Shown here: one piece after another, positions 18,621-27,931 of the stretch
Layout: each line of letters begins with the position of its first letter
How positions within the stretch are numbered: position 1 is the stretch's first letter
DNA from: Candidatus Sabulitectum sp.
Lineage (GTDB): Bacteria > Fermentibacterota > Fermentibacteria > Fermentibacterales > JCC-6
DNA length: 64,000 bases
Assembly: GCA_023139045.1 (NCBI GenBank)
Contig: JAGLOJ010000014.1
Location: forward strand, 32,728 to 96,727
Reading direction: 5' to 3'
Position numbers and translations under genes: made by a program
The notes under the pieces: model-generated
The model's input: only the letters and a program-made list of their open reading frames with translations
Databases searched by the model: none
Told to the model about the DNA's origin: nothing

Positions 18621-19457
18621 TCACAACTGCTTGAGATGTTCCATGTCGGCAAGCTGATCGACGAGGAACATGCTTGCCTCTTCCATGTCGGTAATAAAAC
18701 GGCCCACTTTCGCGATGAAATAGTTATTGGCCATCTGAATGGGAATAGCAACACAAAGACCGGAGGCCGTTGTGATAAGCGCTTCCTGAATACCACCTGC
18801 GACAAGGCTGGCATCAACATTCTTGGCTGCGGCAATCTCACCGAAGGCACGAATCATACCTGAAACTGTACCAAGGAAACCAATCATAGGGGCAACACTT
18901 GAAACGGTGGCAAGAACAACAAGCCCCTTCTCAAGATGAGCCATCTCTATGGATCCGGCACCCTCGATCGCTTTTTCTACGTCAACAAGCCCCTTGTCTC
19001 TTCTCGTGAGCCCGGATCTGAGAATTGCAGACACAGGACCGCATGTACGATCACAGAGGTTCTCAGCACCACTGAGGTCGCCCTTGCGAATGTATCCGCC
19101 AAGTTGCTCGAGAAACTTGTTTACATCGAGTTTGGCCTTACTGAAGACGATAAATCTCTCTACAGTTACGGCAACACCGATGATAAGAGCAAGAAGCAGC
19201 GGCCACATGAAGTTTCCACCGGCGATGAAAAGATCCTTCAGATCCATACTCGCACTCTGTGAACGCTCAACTTCTTCCGCGACAGGTGTTTCAGCAACAT
19301 CTGCCTCATCTGTATCCACAACAGGTTCCTCTACAGAAGCAACATCTTCAACTGTTTCGGTCACCTCTTCTGTGGTTTCTATTACTTCCGGCTCTTCATT
19401 CTGAGCCATGGCGAAAGGTGCCATGACCAGTAGAAGCACCAGCAGGATTTTATACAT
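18621..19457 (-). CDS. exbB: MotA/TolQ/ExbB proton channel family protein
   Basis: LATVSSVAPMIGFLGTVSGMIRAFGEIA and ALITTASGLCVAIPIQMANNYF. Confidence 0.9.
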   Translation of the reverse strand: MYKILLVLLLVMAPFAMAQNEEPEVIETTEEVTETVEDVASVEEPVVDTDEADVAETPVAEEVERSQSASMDLKDLFIAGGNFMWPLLLALIIGVAVTVERFIVFSKAKLDVNKFLEQLGGYIRKGDLSGAENLCDRTCGPVSAILRSGLTRRDKGLVDVEKAIEGAGSIEMAHLEKGLVVLATVSSVAPMIGFLGTVSGMIRAFGEIAAAKNVDASLVAGGIQEALITTASGLCVAIPIQMANNYFIAKVGRFITDMEEASMFLVDQLADMEHLKQL

Positions 19458-19501
19458 CTGGTAACTCTCCTTGTTCTTGCGGGAAAACCCGCCTGAATTT
19501 C

Positions 19502-22267
19502 CTACCATTCGAAATCTAAACCGAAACGTATCTGTCTTCTACGGGAATAAGCATTCGGGTTGCCCATTTTACCTGTGGGGTCATGATCAGGTTCGCCGTC
19601 TCCATCCATGTCGGCATCGTACCATGATTCGTCCATGAGGTGACTGATGTTTACACGGTTGAACAGATTAATCACCCAGACATAAGCATTCACGGATGTA
19701 TCACCCATCCAGAACGTCTTGTTCAGCTTGGCTGTGGTGTTCATTGTGAAAGGCAACCGCTCGCTGTTGATCTGAGGATCAGCCGTGCCCTGGCTGCTGG
19801 CATTGTAGGGGAAACCACTTCCGTAGTTCCACTGCAGTGCAAGCCCTAAACCCTGAAGGTAACGAGTACCGCCCCATGCAGGGCCTTCGTTACGGGGGAT
19901 GATGAAATTAAAGTTGACGTTAACCATGTGTCTCTGATCCCATTCAAGGAAACTTTCGCGCTTGGGAATAATCCAGTTGGCCCAGGCATAATCGTAATTC
20001 TGCCTTTCGCTGGAACTCTTACCCTTGGCAATAGCGTAGGTGTAGTTTGTGGTGAAGCTTATGAAGTTTGAGGGACGTCTCATAAGGGTAAACTCTGCAC
20101 CTCGAACATTACCGTAATCACCATTGACATACAGATCATATGCGTCTACAGGGGTGTAGTTGTTCTTCTGCATGTCAATAAGACCTGTGATGTCTTTGTA
20201 ATAACCGGTGACATCAAGCATGGTCAAATCGTCAAACATGTGCTTCACGCCAACTTCGTAGGCGATGGTCTCTTCAGGCTCGAGATCGGGGTTTCCCACC
20301 ATGGGGAAGGCACCTGAAAGATCAAAGTTCGCACCATCGAACATGTTTGCGAAGTCTGGCACCTGGAAATAGTGACCGTATGTGAAGTGAAGAACATCAC
20401 GCTCGGTAATGGGATGGCTGAAGCCGAGTCGGGGACTGAGGTGATACTTGGCACTGACACTTACAGGGTTCTTGATGTAACCCGGGTCACTTACTGATGA
20501 TCCCTGATTAATCGGATCTGTAAGGTCGGCGGGATAGTTATCGAAATTCGGGTCAAAGTAGTCGAAGCGAAGACCCGCATTAACGATCATTCCTCTGTAC
20601 TCCATCTTATCCTGCAGATAAGCCGATACAGCATGAGGATAAGAGTGCCATTCACCCATGTAGATGTTACCGCCGGAGGCGGTGTCTACACTGTACTCGT
20701 AAATGTCGTAGTACTTGCCCTCAACACCGAATTTGAGCTGGTGCTGCTGGTTCACCTGACTTGTAACATCAAGTCTGGCTGTGGAAGTTGCGCTTCTGGT
20801 GTCAAGCCAGGCAGCCCTGTCAAGTCCGGAGCGGTAGAATCCGTCACCGTCCTGGACGCGCTCAGGCGTGTAGGTGAGCCAGTCATCTCTGGTAAAGTTT
20901 TCACCAAGATAACTTCCATCTTCCTGGTTGATTCTGCGCTCGTAATCAGCTACATACTGATTGATCTTGAATTCCAGGAAGCTTGCATCACTGAGAGTCT
21001 GAGTGAGGCTGAAGCCCATGGAATAGTTATTCCTTGTGCCTGTTGGAAGGCCGTATTCGAAATTGGATCCGGGTATTGTATCACCCGTAAGCGGGTTAAC
21101 AAATGGATCCTCATATCTCGCGTAAACCCAGCCGCGGTAAATTCGCGCTACCCGATTCCTGTAAAATCCGCTGAAGTTCAGCTTGGTTCTCGGGTTAGGC
21201 TTGATTGTGAGTTTCAAGTTACCGTTCCACTGCTCGCTGCCAGTGTTCAGAAGGTAAGCGTAGTTACCGTCTGGGCCGCCACCGTTCTGCAGCCATTTGA
21301 CTGAACCGAAAAAACGCACATCGGCGTTCACATCAAGACCCATTGCAGGAAGAAGGTACTGGGTAATGGGTTCGGGGCCGCCAAGGGCGGCTTCGGCTGT
21401 GAGTCTGGCTTCTGCAAAAGGAGCAGGCTTGTTCAGCCCGAATTCCTGAAGGATCTGCCCTTCTTCACCGTCGAACTTGGAACCGGCCCACCATGAGCCG
21501 GGGTAGCCCCAGGTCCAGTCCTTGGAAAGACCAAGGGCATCAAAGTCATTACCGTTCATGCCGATGGAACCGGTGTAACGGTTTCCACCTTCACGGGTAA
21601 CAACGTTGATGATTCCAGACTGGGCATTTCCGTATTCAGCACCGAAACCACCGGAGATAATCGATGTTTCAGTAACTGCTGAAAGGGGAATTGTCCGATC
21701 AGCCACATTGCCGATGGGGTTGGTCTGGCTGATGCCGTCAACAAGATAGGCAACCTCGCCACCGCGGCCACCGCGCATGTGAAGACCATCCTTATCGACA
21801 GCACCTGCCTGCTGGTTCACCACATCGGTGATACCGGCTACCGGCATGGTTCTGATCTCGTCACGGGTTACAACAGAAACACTCGAGGTGACTCCGCGAA
21901 GAATCATACCCCTCTGGTCGGTAACGGTGATAACCGTACTTCCGACTGCTTCCGGATTAAGAATAAAGTCCATACGGGTGGTCATGTCAACTATGACACT
22001 GGCACCCTCTTTGGTCTGCTCTCCCATTCCAACCATGCTTGACCGGAGGTTATAAGTTCCCGGTTGCAGGTTGATAATGAAGTACTCACCGTTTGGATCG
22101 GTCATTGCACCGAAGGTAGTACCAACGATCATTACAGTCGCACCGATTAACGGATTTCCGTCTGAATCGGTAACGCGACCGGCGATCTTGCCGGTAGTTC
22201 CTGCAGTTGCACTAAGGGACACAAACAGCAGTAGAGCAAGCGAAATTACTGTCGCTCTCCTAAACAC
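19502..22267 (-). CDS. TonB-dependent receptor with N-terminal carboxypeptidase-regulatory-like domain
   Basis: GKIAGRVTDSDGNPLIGATVMIVGT; plug domain DVVNQQAGAVDKDGLHMRGGRGGEVAYLVDG; beta-barrel ending QIRFGLDFEW. Confidence 0.9.
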   Translation of the reverse strand: MFRRATVISLALLLFVSLSATAGTTGKIAGRVTDSDGNPLIGATVMIVGTTFGAMTDPNGEYFIINLQPGTYNLRSSMVGMGEQTKEGASVIVDMTTRMDFILNPEAVGSTVITVTDQRGMILRGVTSSVSVVTRDEIRTMPVAGITDVVNQQAGAVDKDGLHMRGGRGGEVAYLVDGISQTNPIGNVADRTIPLSAVTETSIISGGFGAEYGNAQSGIINVVTREGGNRYTGSIGMNGNDFDALGLSKDWTWGYPGSWWAGSKFDGEEGQILQEFGLNKPAPFAEARLTAEAALGGPEPITQYLLPAMGLDVNADVRFFGSVKWLQNGGGPDGNYAYLLNTGSEQWNGNLKLTIKPNPRTKLNFSGFYRNRVARIYRGWVYARYEDPFVNPLTGDTIPGSNFEYGLPTGTRNNYSMGFSLTQTLSDASFLEFKINQYVADYERRINQEDGSYLGENFTRDDWLTYTPERVQDGDGFYRSGLDRAAWLDTRSATSTARLDVTSQVNQQHQLKFGVEGKYYDIYEYSVDTASGGNIYMGEWHSYPHAVSAYLQDKMEYRGMIVNAGLRFDYFDPNFDNYPADLTDPINQGSSVSDPGYIKNPVSVSAKYHLSPRLGFSHPITERDVLHFTYGHYFQVPDFANMFDGANFDLSGAFPMVGNPDLEPEETIAYEVGVKHMFDDLTMLDVTGYYKDITGLIDMQKNNYTPVDAYDLYVNGDYGNVRGAEFTLMRRPSNFISFTTNYTYAIAKGKSSSERQNYDYAWANWIIPKRESFLEWDQRHMVNVNFNFIIPRNEGPAWGGTRYLQGLGLALQWNYGSGFPYNASSQGTADPQINSERLPFTMNTTAKLNKTFWMGDTSVNAYVWVINLFNRVNISHLMDESWYDADMDGDGEPDHDPTGKMGNPNAYSRRRQIRFGLDFEW

Positions 22268-22365
22268 TTTGCAGCTCCTTTCTTCTTGCTACAAACTGTG
22301 CACAAACCCGAAGCCCCGACGTACACCCCGGAAGGCACCGGATCCGCACAAACAAACAAACATCA

Positions 22366-22381
22366 CCACGGCCAGCCGTGG
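22366..22381 (-). promoter_or_regulatory. 5' UTR hairpin of the TonB-receptor transcript
   Basis: CCACGG-loop4-CCGTGG inverted repeat between predicted promoter and start codon. Confidence 0.35.
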
Positions 22382-22451
22382 CCACCTAACACTCTGCAGC
22401 ACACCGATTTACAGCGTACTAACCTATTGTCACACAACTCTTTCCTGCTCT

Positions 22452-22480
22452 AGGATACATAAGCCTCAGAACCGTGTCAA
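22452..22480 (-). promoter_or_regulatory. sigma70-like promoter for the TonB-receptor/Exb locus
   Basis: Minus strand TTGACA-17 nt-TATCCT upstream of start at 22267. Confidence 0.55.
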
Positions 22481-22712
22481 GAAGAGGCTGTACACCTCGC
22501 TGGAACAACAGCACAAGAATCGGGTATAAGTGGTTCTGCACAGCATAAGTACCTGCAAATCTTCTGACTGGCAGAGAATGCCGGTAATCCTATTTTTTAG
22601 AAGTCACCGTTTCTGACTGCAGGGCTGAGTTTCCCCGCCTTTGTTCCACAGGGTCGTATAAAATTTCATGAATGATTGATTGAACTGCATGTGCATACGA
22701 ACCGCTGCTGCC

Positions 22713-23780
22713 TTAAAAAACAGTCTCTATTCCAAGCACCACAACGTCTCCGGCATCATAGACATGGTTTACGTATGGTATCGGCACGGCAACGCCGTTC
22801 CTGTACCGGCTGTGGAACAAGTATGCTGCGGATATACGGTTGTTTCCGAAACTGAAGTCCCCACCAATACTGAGACCAATTCCAGTTTTGAGCGCATGAT
22901 CGGGCCTGTATCCGTTCAATCCCAGGTACATATTGGAGCCCTCAATTACACCGGGAAGACGGGTGAACGCTGTAACATTGAGATTGTTACCATCTACAAC
23001 ACCAAGTTCAGCACCGAAATAGCCACCTTTCATGAAAGGAAAAGATGCCGATGCACCAATATTTGTGAATGAGAAGAATCTACTGTCTCCGCTGGTGTGT
23101 GTGGAATAGAGAACGGTATAGCCCAGGTTCATGCTTGCTCCTGCTCTTAAAGCAAAGGCCGAGTGTTCCCAGGTTTCGATAAAAGTTGAATCGCGACCGT
23201 TGACCCTGTTGGAATATGTTGTTGAACCACCGCTGCCATACCTGATCCCGGGTGAAATGCCGATGTCAACGGGGCCAATCGTTCCAGCAAAAGAGACAAG
23301 GGCTTCGTTCAGATTGCCAGTTGCATCAGAGATCAGGGTCTTCCAGAGTTCCCCGTGAAGATAACCTGCTTCGTGGTATACCTGAGCAGTAGCTTTCATC
23401 TGGTACTGTGAAACCGTGGCTATTCCAGCTCCGGCAGTGAACCCGCCCCCCACAGGCATTGTGATGGCAAAAGCTCCCCGGGGAGACATGGCTCCGAGGT
23501 TAAAACGGTAAGGCTCTGTACAGGTGTAGTGGTAGGTAATCTCTTCCCTCCAGCCGATGTGCCAGCCGGAGAGAGAAAAAGTAAGCTTTTCTGAACCCGC
23601 CAGAGCTGAAGGATTTGTGAACAGAGAAAATGCCGATGAACTTTCAGGTACAGTAGCCCCGCACATTGCTGCACTGACAGGGCTCAGGCTCGGAACTCTG
23701 CCGCCAACTCCGAAAGTATCCCAGTATCCATATCCAAAAGCTGTTATCGCCGATACAAACAGTATAATCAGGGCTTTCAC
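22713..23780 (-). CDS. putative outer membrane beta-barrel protein (paralogue of 31822-32892)
   Basis: MKALIILFVSAITAFGYGYWDTFGVGGRVPSLSPVSAAM; FTNPSALAGSEKLTFSLSGW. Confidence 0.65.
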   Translation of the reverse strand: MKALIILFVSAITAFGYGYWDTFGVGGRVPSLSPVSAAMCGATVPESSSAFSLFTNPSALAGSEKLTFSLSGWHIGWREEITYHYTCTEPYRFNLGAMSPRGAFAITMPVGGGFTAGAGIATVSQYQMKATAQVYHEAGYLHGELWKTLISDATGNLNEALVSFAGTIGPVDIGISPGIRYGSGGSTTYSNRVNGRDSTFIETWEHSAFALRAGASMNLGYTVLYSTHTSGDSRFFSFTNIGASASFPFMKGGYFGAELGVVDGNNLNVTAFTRLPGVIEGSNMYLGLNGYRPDHALKTGIGLSIGGDFSFGNNRISAAYLFHSRYRNGVAVPIPYVNHVYDAGDVVVLGIETVF

Positions 23781-23807
23781 ATCATACCTCCATGTAAATA
23801 GTTCAAA

Positions 23808-23972
23808 TCAGGTATACAATACACAGAGACAGGCAGGTACACAAGGAGAAGAATGTGATATGCCGCTGACAGCACTGAGACTGGTTATTCTTGCTTCAAT
23901 ATCAAATGAATCCCAATACCAGTATCCGAATGCCATTACCGCAGAAGCAAGCATGGCTGCCAATGCTTTCAT
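23808..23972 (-). pseudogene. truncated 5' fragment of the same OMP family
   Basis: MKALAAMLASAVMAFGYWYWDSFDIEARITSLSAVSGI aligns to the first ~39 residues of the adjacent gene, then stops. Confidence 0.65.
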
Positions 23973-24189
23973 AGTGCCTTCATGAAAAGCTGTTTGCTTT
24001 TCAGTTATAACTGCAAACAAGTCTACTACACAGTCAGATTGCTGGAATAAGTACCTTTTCAGCCGCTTTGTCGCAGCCTTCGAAAACTGATTGAATCAAG
24101 TGATGGCTGACAGTATTCTCACTGCGCGACAAGAACACTACCATGAATATTCTACTTGGCATGTATGATTTTCATGGTATTTTCCTGTT

Positions 24190-25337
24190 ATGATAAAGCG
24201 AAAAAGAATAGAGAGGAAACTTGAAACTGCTCTGGAAAGAAGCAGGGTCGTTCTTCTGTCCGGCCCTCGTCAGAGTGGTAAAACAACTCTTGCCAGGGGC
24301 TTTTTGAACTCTGAATCAGTAAACTACTTTGACATGGAGAATCTCCTTGACCTTGAAAGACTCTCCGAACCTTTCACTGCCCTTGCCCCATTGAAGGGGC
24401 TGGTGGTTATAGATGAGGTTCAACGGAGACCTGATCTTTTTAACATTCTGAGAGTGTTAGTTGATCGCGAGGAGACACCTGCTCAATTCCTTATTCTTGG
24501 AAGTGCATCCGGCAACCTGCTGCGTCAAACCTCGGAAAGCCTTGCAGGAAGAATCGAAATAGTGCAGATCGATGGATTCACTCTTGAAGAAATTGCAGAA
24601 GCTAACTCAGATACCCTGTGATTCCGGGGAGGCTTTCCGCCTTCATTCTTATCATCCAATGATGAAAACAGTTTTGCATGGAGGAAGTATTTCATTCAGA
24701 TTCTACTTGAAAGAGACTTCCCGCAATGAGGTGTAAGTATTCCAGCTTCGGCATTGGGTAGATTCTGGAGAATGCTGGCTCACTACCATGGCCAGACCTG
24801 GAACGCAGCTGCACCCGCAAGAGCTCTAGCGTGAATCAGAACACAACAAGACGACATCTTGATCTCCTGACTGATGCATATATGGTCAGGCAACTTCAAC
24901 CGTACTTTGCTAATCTGCGCAAAAGGCAGGTTAAATCTCCCAAAATTTACATTCGAGACACAGGGTTGCTTCATCAGTTGCTTGGCATATCAACATTTAA
25001 ACAACTTCTAACGCATCCAAAGATCGGTGCTTCCTGGGAAGGGTTTGTGATTGAGCAGATACTTGCAGCAACTTCCCATGAATCCGCTTTCTTCTGGGCA
25101 ACCCACCAGGGGGCAGAGATTGATCTAATCCTTGAGAGGGGTGATGAACTGCTGGGAATCGAATGTAAAAGAGCTGATTCTCCAAAGATCACTCCATCTA
25201 TCAGGATAGCATTGGATGATCTGAAACTTGATAGAATCGCCATCCTGTACCCCGGAAACAAACGCTACCGTCTTGCAAATCGGGTTGAAGCAGTTCCTCT
25301 TTATTCTCTGGCAACGGGTGAACCTCTTTTTCTATAA
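24190..25337 (+). pseudogene. AAA ATPase / DUF4143 family protein, disrupted by two in-frame TGA codons and one frameshift
   Basis: VVLLSGPRQSGKTTLA ... VVIDEVQRRPD ... TL*FRGGFPPSFLSSN ... ERDFPQ*GVSIPASALGRFWRMLAHYHGQTWNAAAPARAL/GVNQNTTRRHLDLLTDAYMVRQLQPYF...QVKSPKIYIRDTGLLHQLLGI. Confidence 0.9.
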
Positions 25338-25361
25338 GGAGGAAATGCTGAAAATTACAAC

Positions 25362-25383
25362 GGGCGGAGCCGAAGCCCCGCCC
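25362..25383 (-). terminator. stem-loop terminator with UUCG tetraloop (minus strand)
   Basis: Minus strand GGGCGGGGC-TTCG-GCTCCGCCC downstream of the 25407-25745 gene. Confidence 0.65.
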
Positions 25384-25406
25384 TGCTGATTCAGATTTAC
25401 CTGAAA

Positions 25407-25745
25407 CTAATCAATATCGGAAAGAGTCACAGTAAACACATTGTCGTCATCACCTGTGCCGTAGTCTTCCCCGTCAACGGCGAGGAATGTATATATGTCG
25501 CCGTCTTCGTCTTCAAGCTGGATGTCAAAGAGCTCGGTTTCCCAGTCAAGGTCGCTTATATCAAACTCATAAACATCTCCATCAAACATGACATCTTCAC
25601 CCAGCCAGTCTCCGCCCCAGTCATCCTCGGAAGTGTAGCTGATGTAAACGAAATAGATGTCATAACCGGTATCGTTTGTGATTTCGAAGTACTGTCCGAA
25701 GGATACAAAGGCAAGAGCCGTCAGTACAAGCAGTGCGAATTTCAT
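25407..25745 (-). CDS. small secreted acidic protein, hypothetical
   Basis: Signal peptide MKFALLVLTALAFVSFGQ; very Asp/Glu/Tyr-rich mature part. Confidence 0.6.
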   Translation of the reverse strand: MKFALLVLTALAFVSFGQYFEITNDTGYDIYFVYISYTSEDDWGGDWLGEDVMFDGDVYEFDISDLDWETELFDIQLEDEDGDIYTFLAVDGEDYGTGDDDNVFTVTLSDID

Positions 25746-25804
25746 TTTTTCTCCTTTTCCACTTGTCCGGGGTCTCCCATTTGAAGACCCCGGATAAGCA
25801 ATCG

Positions 25805-26449
25805 TTACAAGTGTATTCCCATCGTCGGCAACCATTCAAAGAGCAGGAACTGTGTCTGCCCGATAAGAAGACTGATACGAGCCATTACAGTGTAGCCGAA
25901 GCTGGCACCGAAGGCCACCATAAGAAGCGTAATACCCACATTGGCAGCCCCTCCAAATACGCCGGTATGTGACTTTGAGAAGAAGAAGTAAACAAGACCG
26001 CACACAACACCTGTTACCATTATGATATTGCTTACCCAGTCGAACCAACCACCACCCTGTCCAAGGGCAATAATAGTTCCATTAACCTGAGCAAGTGCTC
26101 TGGTTTGGAGCATTGCAGTAATGCTTATACCGGCGCCTGTTCCCACGATAAGAGCAAGAGAAAGCCTGCTTAGTCCTGCAAGTTTTGGTATAAGTCTGAA
26201 CAGCATGAATAAACTCAGTACACCAGGTACCAGCCAGATGGGCTGGAAACCACCCTCCAGCGGTACAAGCTTCTGCCACCAGTTGGGTACCAGTACATTC
26301 ATGATTGCGTAAATAACCCAGTAACCGGCGCTCATACCCACAAAGAGGTGCTCGGCAAACTTGTAGAACGGATTATCTTTGTAGAGAAAACTATATAAAC
26401 AAAGGGACAGAAGAGCTCCCAGCCATATTCCTATCACTTCCCAGCTCAT
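25805..26449 (-). CDS. multi-pass membrane protein, hypothetical (membrane cassette gene 4)
   Basis: Several TM segments; ATGA overlap with upstream gene. Confidence 0.65.
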   Translation of the reverse strand: MSWEVIGIWLGALLSLCLYSFLYKDNPFYKFAEHLFVGMSAGYWVIYAIMNVLVPNWWQKLVPLEGGFQPIWLVPGVLSLFMLFRLIPKLAGLSRLSLALIVGTGAGISITAMLQTRALAQVNGTIIALGQGGGWFDWVSNIIMVTGVVCGLVYFFFSKSHTGVFGGAANVGITLLMVAFGASFGYTVMARISLLIGQTQFLLFEWLPTMGIHL

Positions 26450-27303
26450 TTTGCTCCTCCCTTCCTCTTTTTTTCTGACAGATATGCGATGTTTCCAATA
26501 ATGATGAAAAGCATTATCACAAGGTGGGCCACTGACTGGGCTGCCATTCCTGCAATCGCGATACCCGGAGGAGGGTTTTCAACACCGATTCTTACCATTG
26601 TTTCATAATCACCGGCACCCTTGAGACCACCCAGAAGACCGATAAGCTGTCCAGTGGAAAGATATGGATAAAGCTGAGGAGCACTGACTGCAGTGCAACC
26701 GCCCCCAACGGCAATATTGTATCTGTCTCCAGCCATCATTATCCAGGTTTCAATACCTGGATCTCCGGCAGATAATGAAATTATCATGTCGAGATCACCA
26801 AGTTTATTCACTCCCTGCATCACAGGCATCTCATCAACCGGGTTACCGCCATAATCGGTGGGGAATACAGACTGAATGTCGCTTCCCATTCTCACTATGA
26901 GAACACCACCTCCTATTTTGTAACCAAGGTTCACCCAATCGACATACTCCTCCTTGCCGAGACTGTCTCCGACGGCTGAGAGGGCTTCATTCCCAAGGCT
27001 AACCCCCATTGGCCACAAAGCCAGTGAGACTATCCTGATGTCGCGGGTCATCAGATGCTGGGAAAGTGCAACAGCCATTGGCTGAAGCTCAGGCATTGTT
27101 GAAGGATCATAGTCAAAACTAATGAGAACTCTGGAGCCCTCCGGAAGAGCATCAATTGCATCAAAAAGGTTCTTGCTGGGTCCCTTGTCAATTGGAATGG
27201 GCAGATTCATTCTAAGTGCGAGCGGTATAATAACCGCAAGAGCCATCAGAACAAAAATCACTCTTCTATCGAGGTTGCCAAGTTTTTCAATGAATGTCGC
27301 CAT
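26446..27303 (-). CDS. membrane-anchored hypothetical protein (membrane cassette gene 3)
   Basis: N- and C-terminal TM segments, soluble alpha/beta-looking centre LPEGSRVLISFDYDPSTMPELQPMAVAL. Confidence 0.65.
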   Translation of the reverse strand: MATFIEKLGNLDRRVIFVLMALAVIIPLALRMNLPIPIDKGPSKNLFDAIDALPEGSRVLISFDYDPSTMPELQPMAVALSQHLMTRDIRIVSLALWPMGVSLGNEALSAVGDSLGKEEYVDWVNLGYKIGGGVLIVRMGSDIQSVFPTDYGGNPVDEMPVMQGVNKLGDLDMIISLSAGDPGIETWIMMAGDRYNIAVGGGCTAVSAPQLYPYLSTGQLIGLLGGLKGAGDYETMVRIGVENPPPGIAIAGMAAQSVAHLVIMLFIIIGNIAYLSEKKRKGGAK

Positions 27304-27920
27304 CAGTCTGCACCTCCGAGGTAACTGCGTTCAATCCCGAAGATCATTCTCAGAGAGGTAGCAATCATACCCATGGCAGCACCTATCATTACTGCTCTCT
27401 GGCCGGCCATGTTTGGATATTGCATTATCCATTCACTTATTATCGGGATTTTATTCCAGATCATTGAACCGATTGGAACACGGCCAAGCATGACCACAAA
27501 CGCACTAACCAGAAGAAGAGATGCCCGCCAGTTGCTGGCACGGAAAGCACGGAACGCCGCACTCGCCACAAAGAAAGCAAGCAGACTGAACATTGTTGCA
27601 GCCATTGGTGCCACCATCTGCTGAAACAAGTAATCGAAGGGAAGATCCGCTTCAATTCCAAACACAAGCCCTGTAATTATCATTACTGCAAATCCGATCA
27701 AAGTAATAGGACTGTACTTCCAGTTCCTGGCCTTGAATCGAATTTTGTGAACATGGACCGTAATCAGGTTAGCTGCACCAAGGAAAATAGCAGCACTGGA
27801 CACAATCATATACCATTCCTGCAGATTGTCTCCCATAGGTTGTGTAGCCGGCACAAAAAACTGAAGGATCATTATCATTCCGGCTACGAATGTGATCATC
27901 AAAGGTATTACAAGTCTCAC
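27303..27920 (-). CDS. multi-pass membrane protein, hypothetical (membrane cassette gene 2)
   Basis: GTG start VRLVIPLMITFVAGMIMIL inferred; six or so TM stretches; ORF open to 27989. Confidence 0.6.
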   Translation of the reverse strand: MRLVIPLMITFVAGMIMILQFFVPATQPMGDNLQEWYMIVSSAAIFLGAANLITVHVHKIRFKARNWKYSPITLIGFAVMIITGLVFGIEADLPFDYLFQQMVAPMAATMFSLLAFFVASAAFRAFRASNWRASLLLVSAFVVMLGRVPIGSMIWNKIPIISEWIMQYPNMAGQRAVMIGAAMGMIATSLRMIFGIERSYLGGAD

Positions 27921-27931
27921 TTCACAGCCTC

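Noticed and set aside
22550-22660. Cobalamin riboswitch for the TonB-dependent receptor
   Set aside because: Only a weak B12-box-like match; core elements missing, and a good promoter (22452-22480) lies between it and the receptor gene.
24619-24729. Possible recoding of TGA as Trp (two TGA at or near Trp positions in the DUF4143 ORF, one in YyaL)
   Set aside because: TGA is a normal stop for confident genes here (for example the exonuclease before murA), and both ORFs also have frameshifts, so pseudogenes explain it better.
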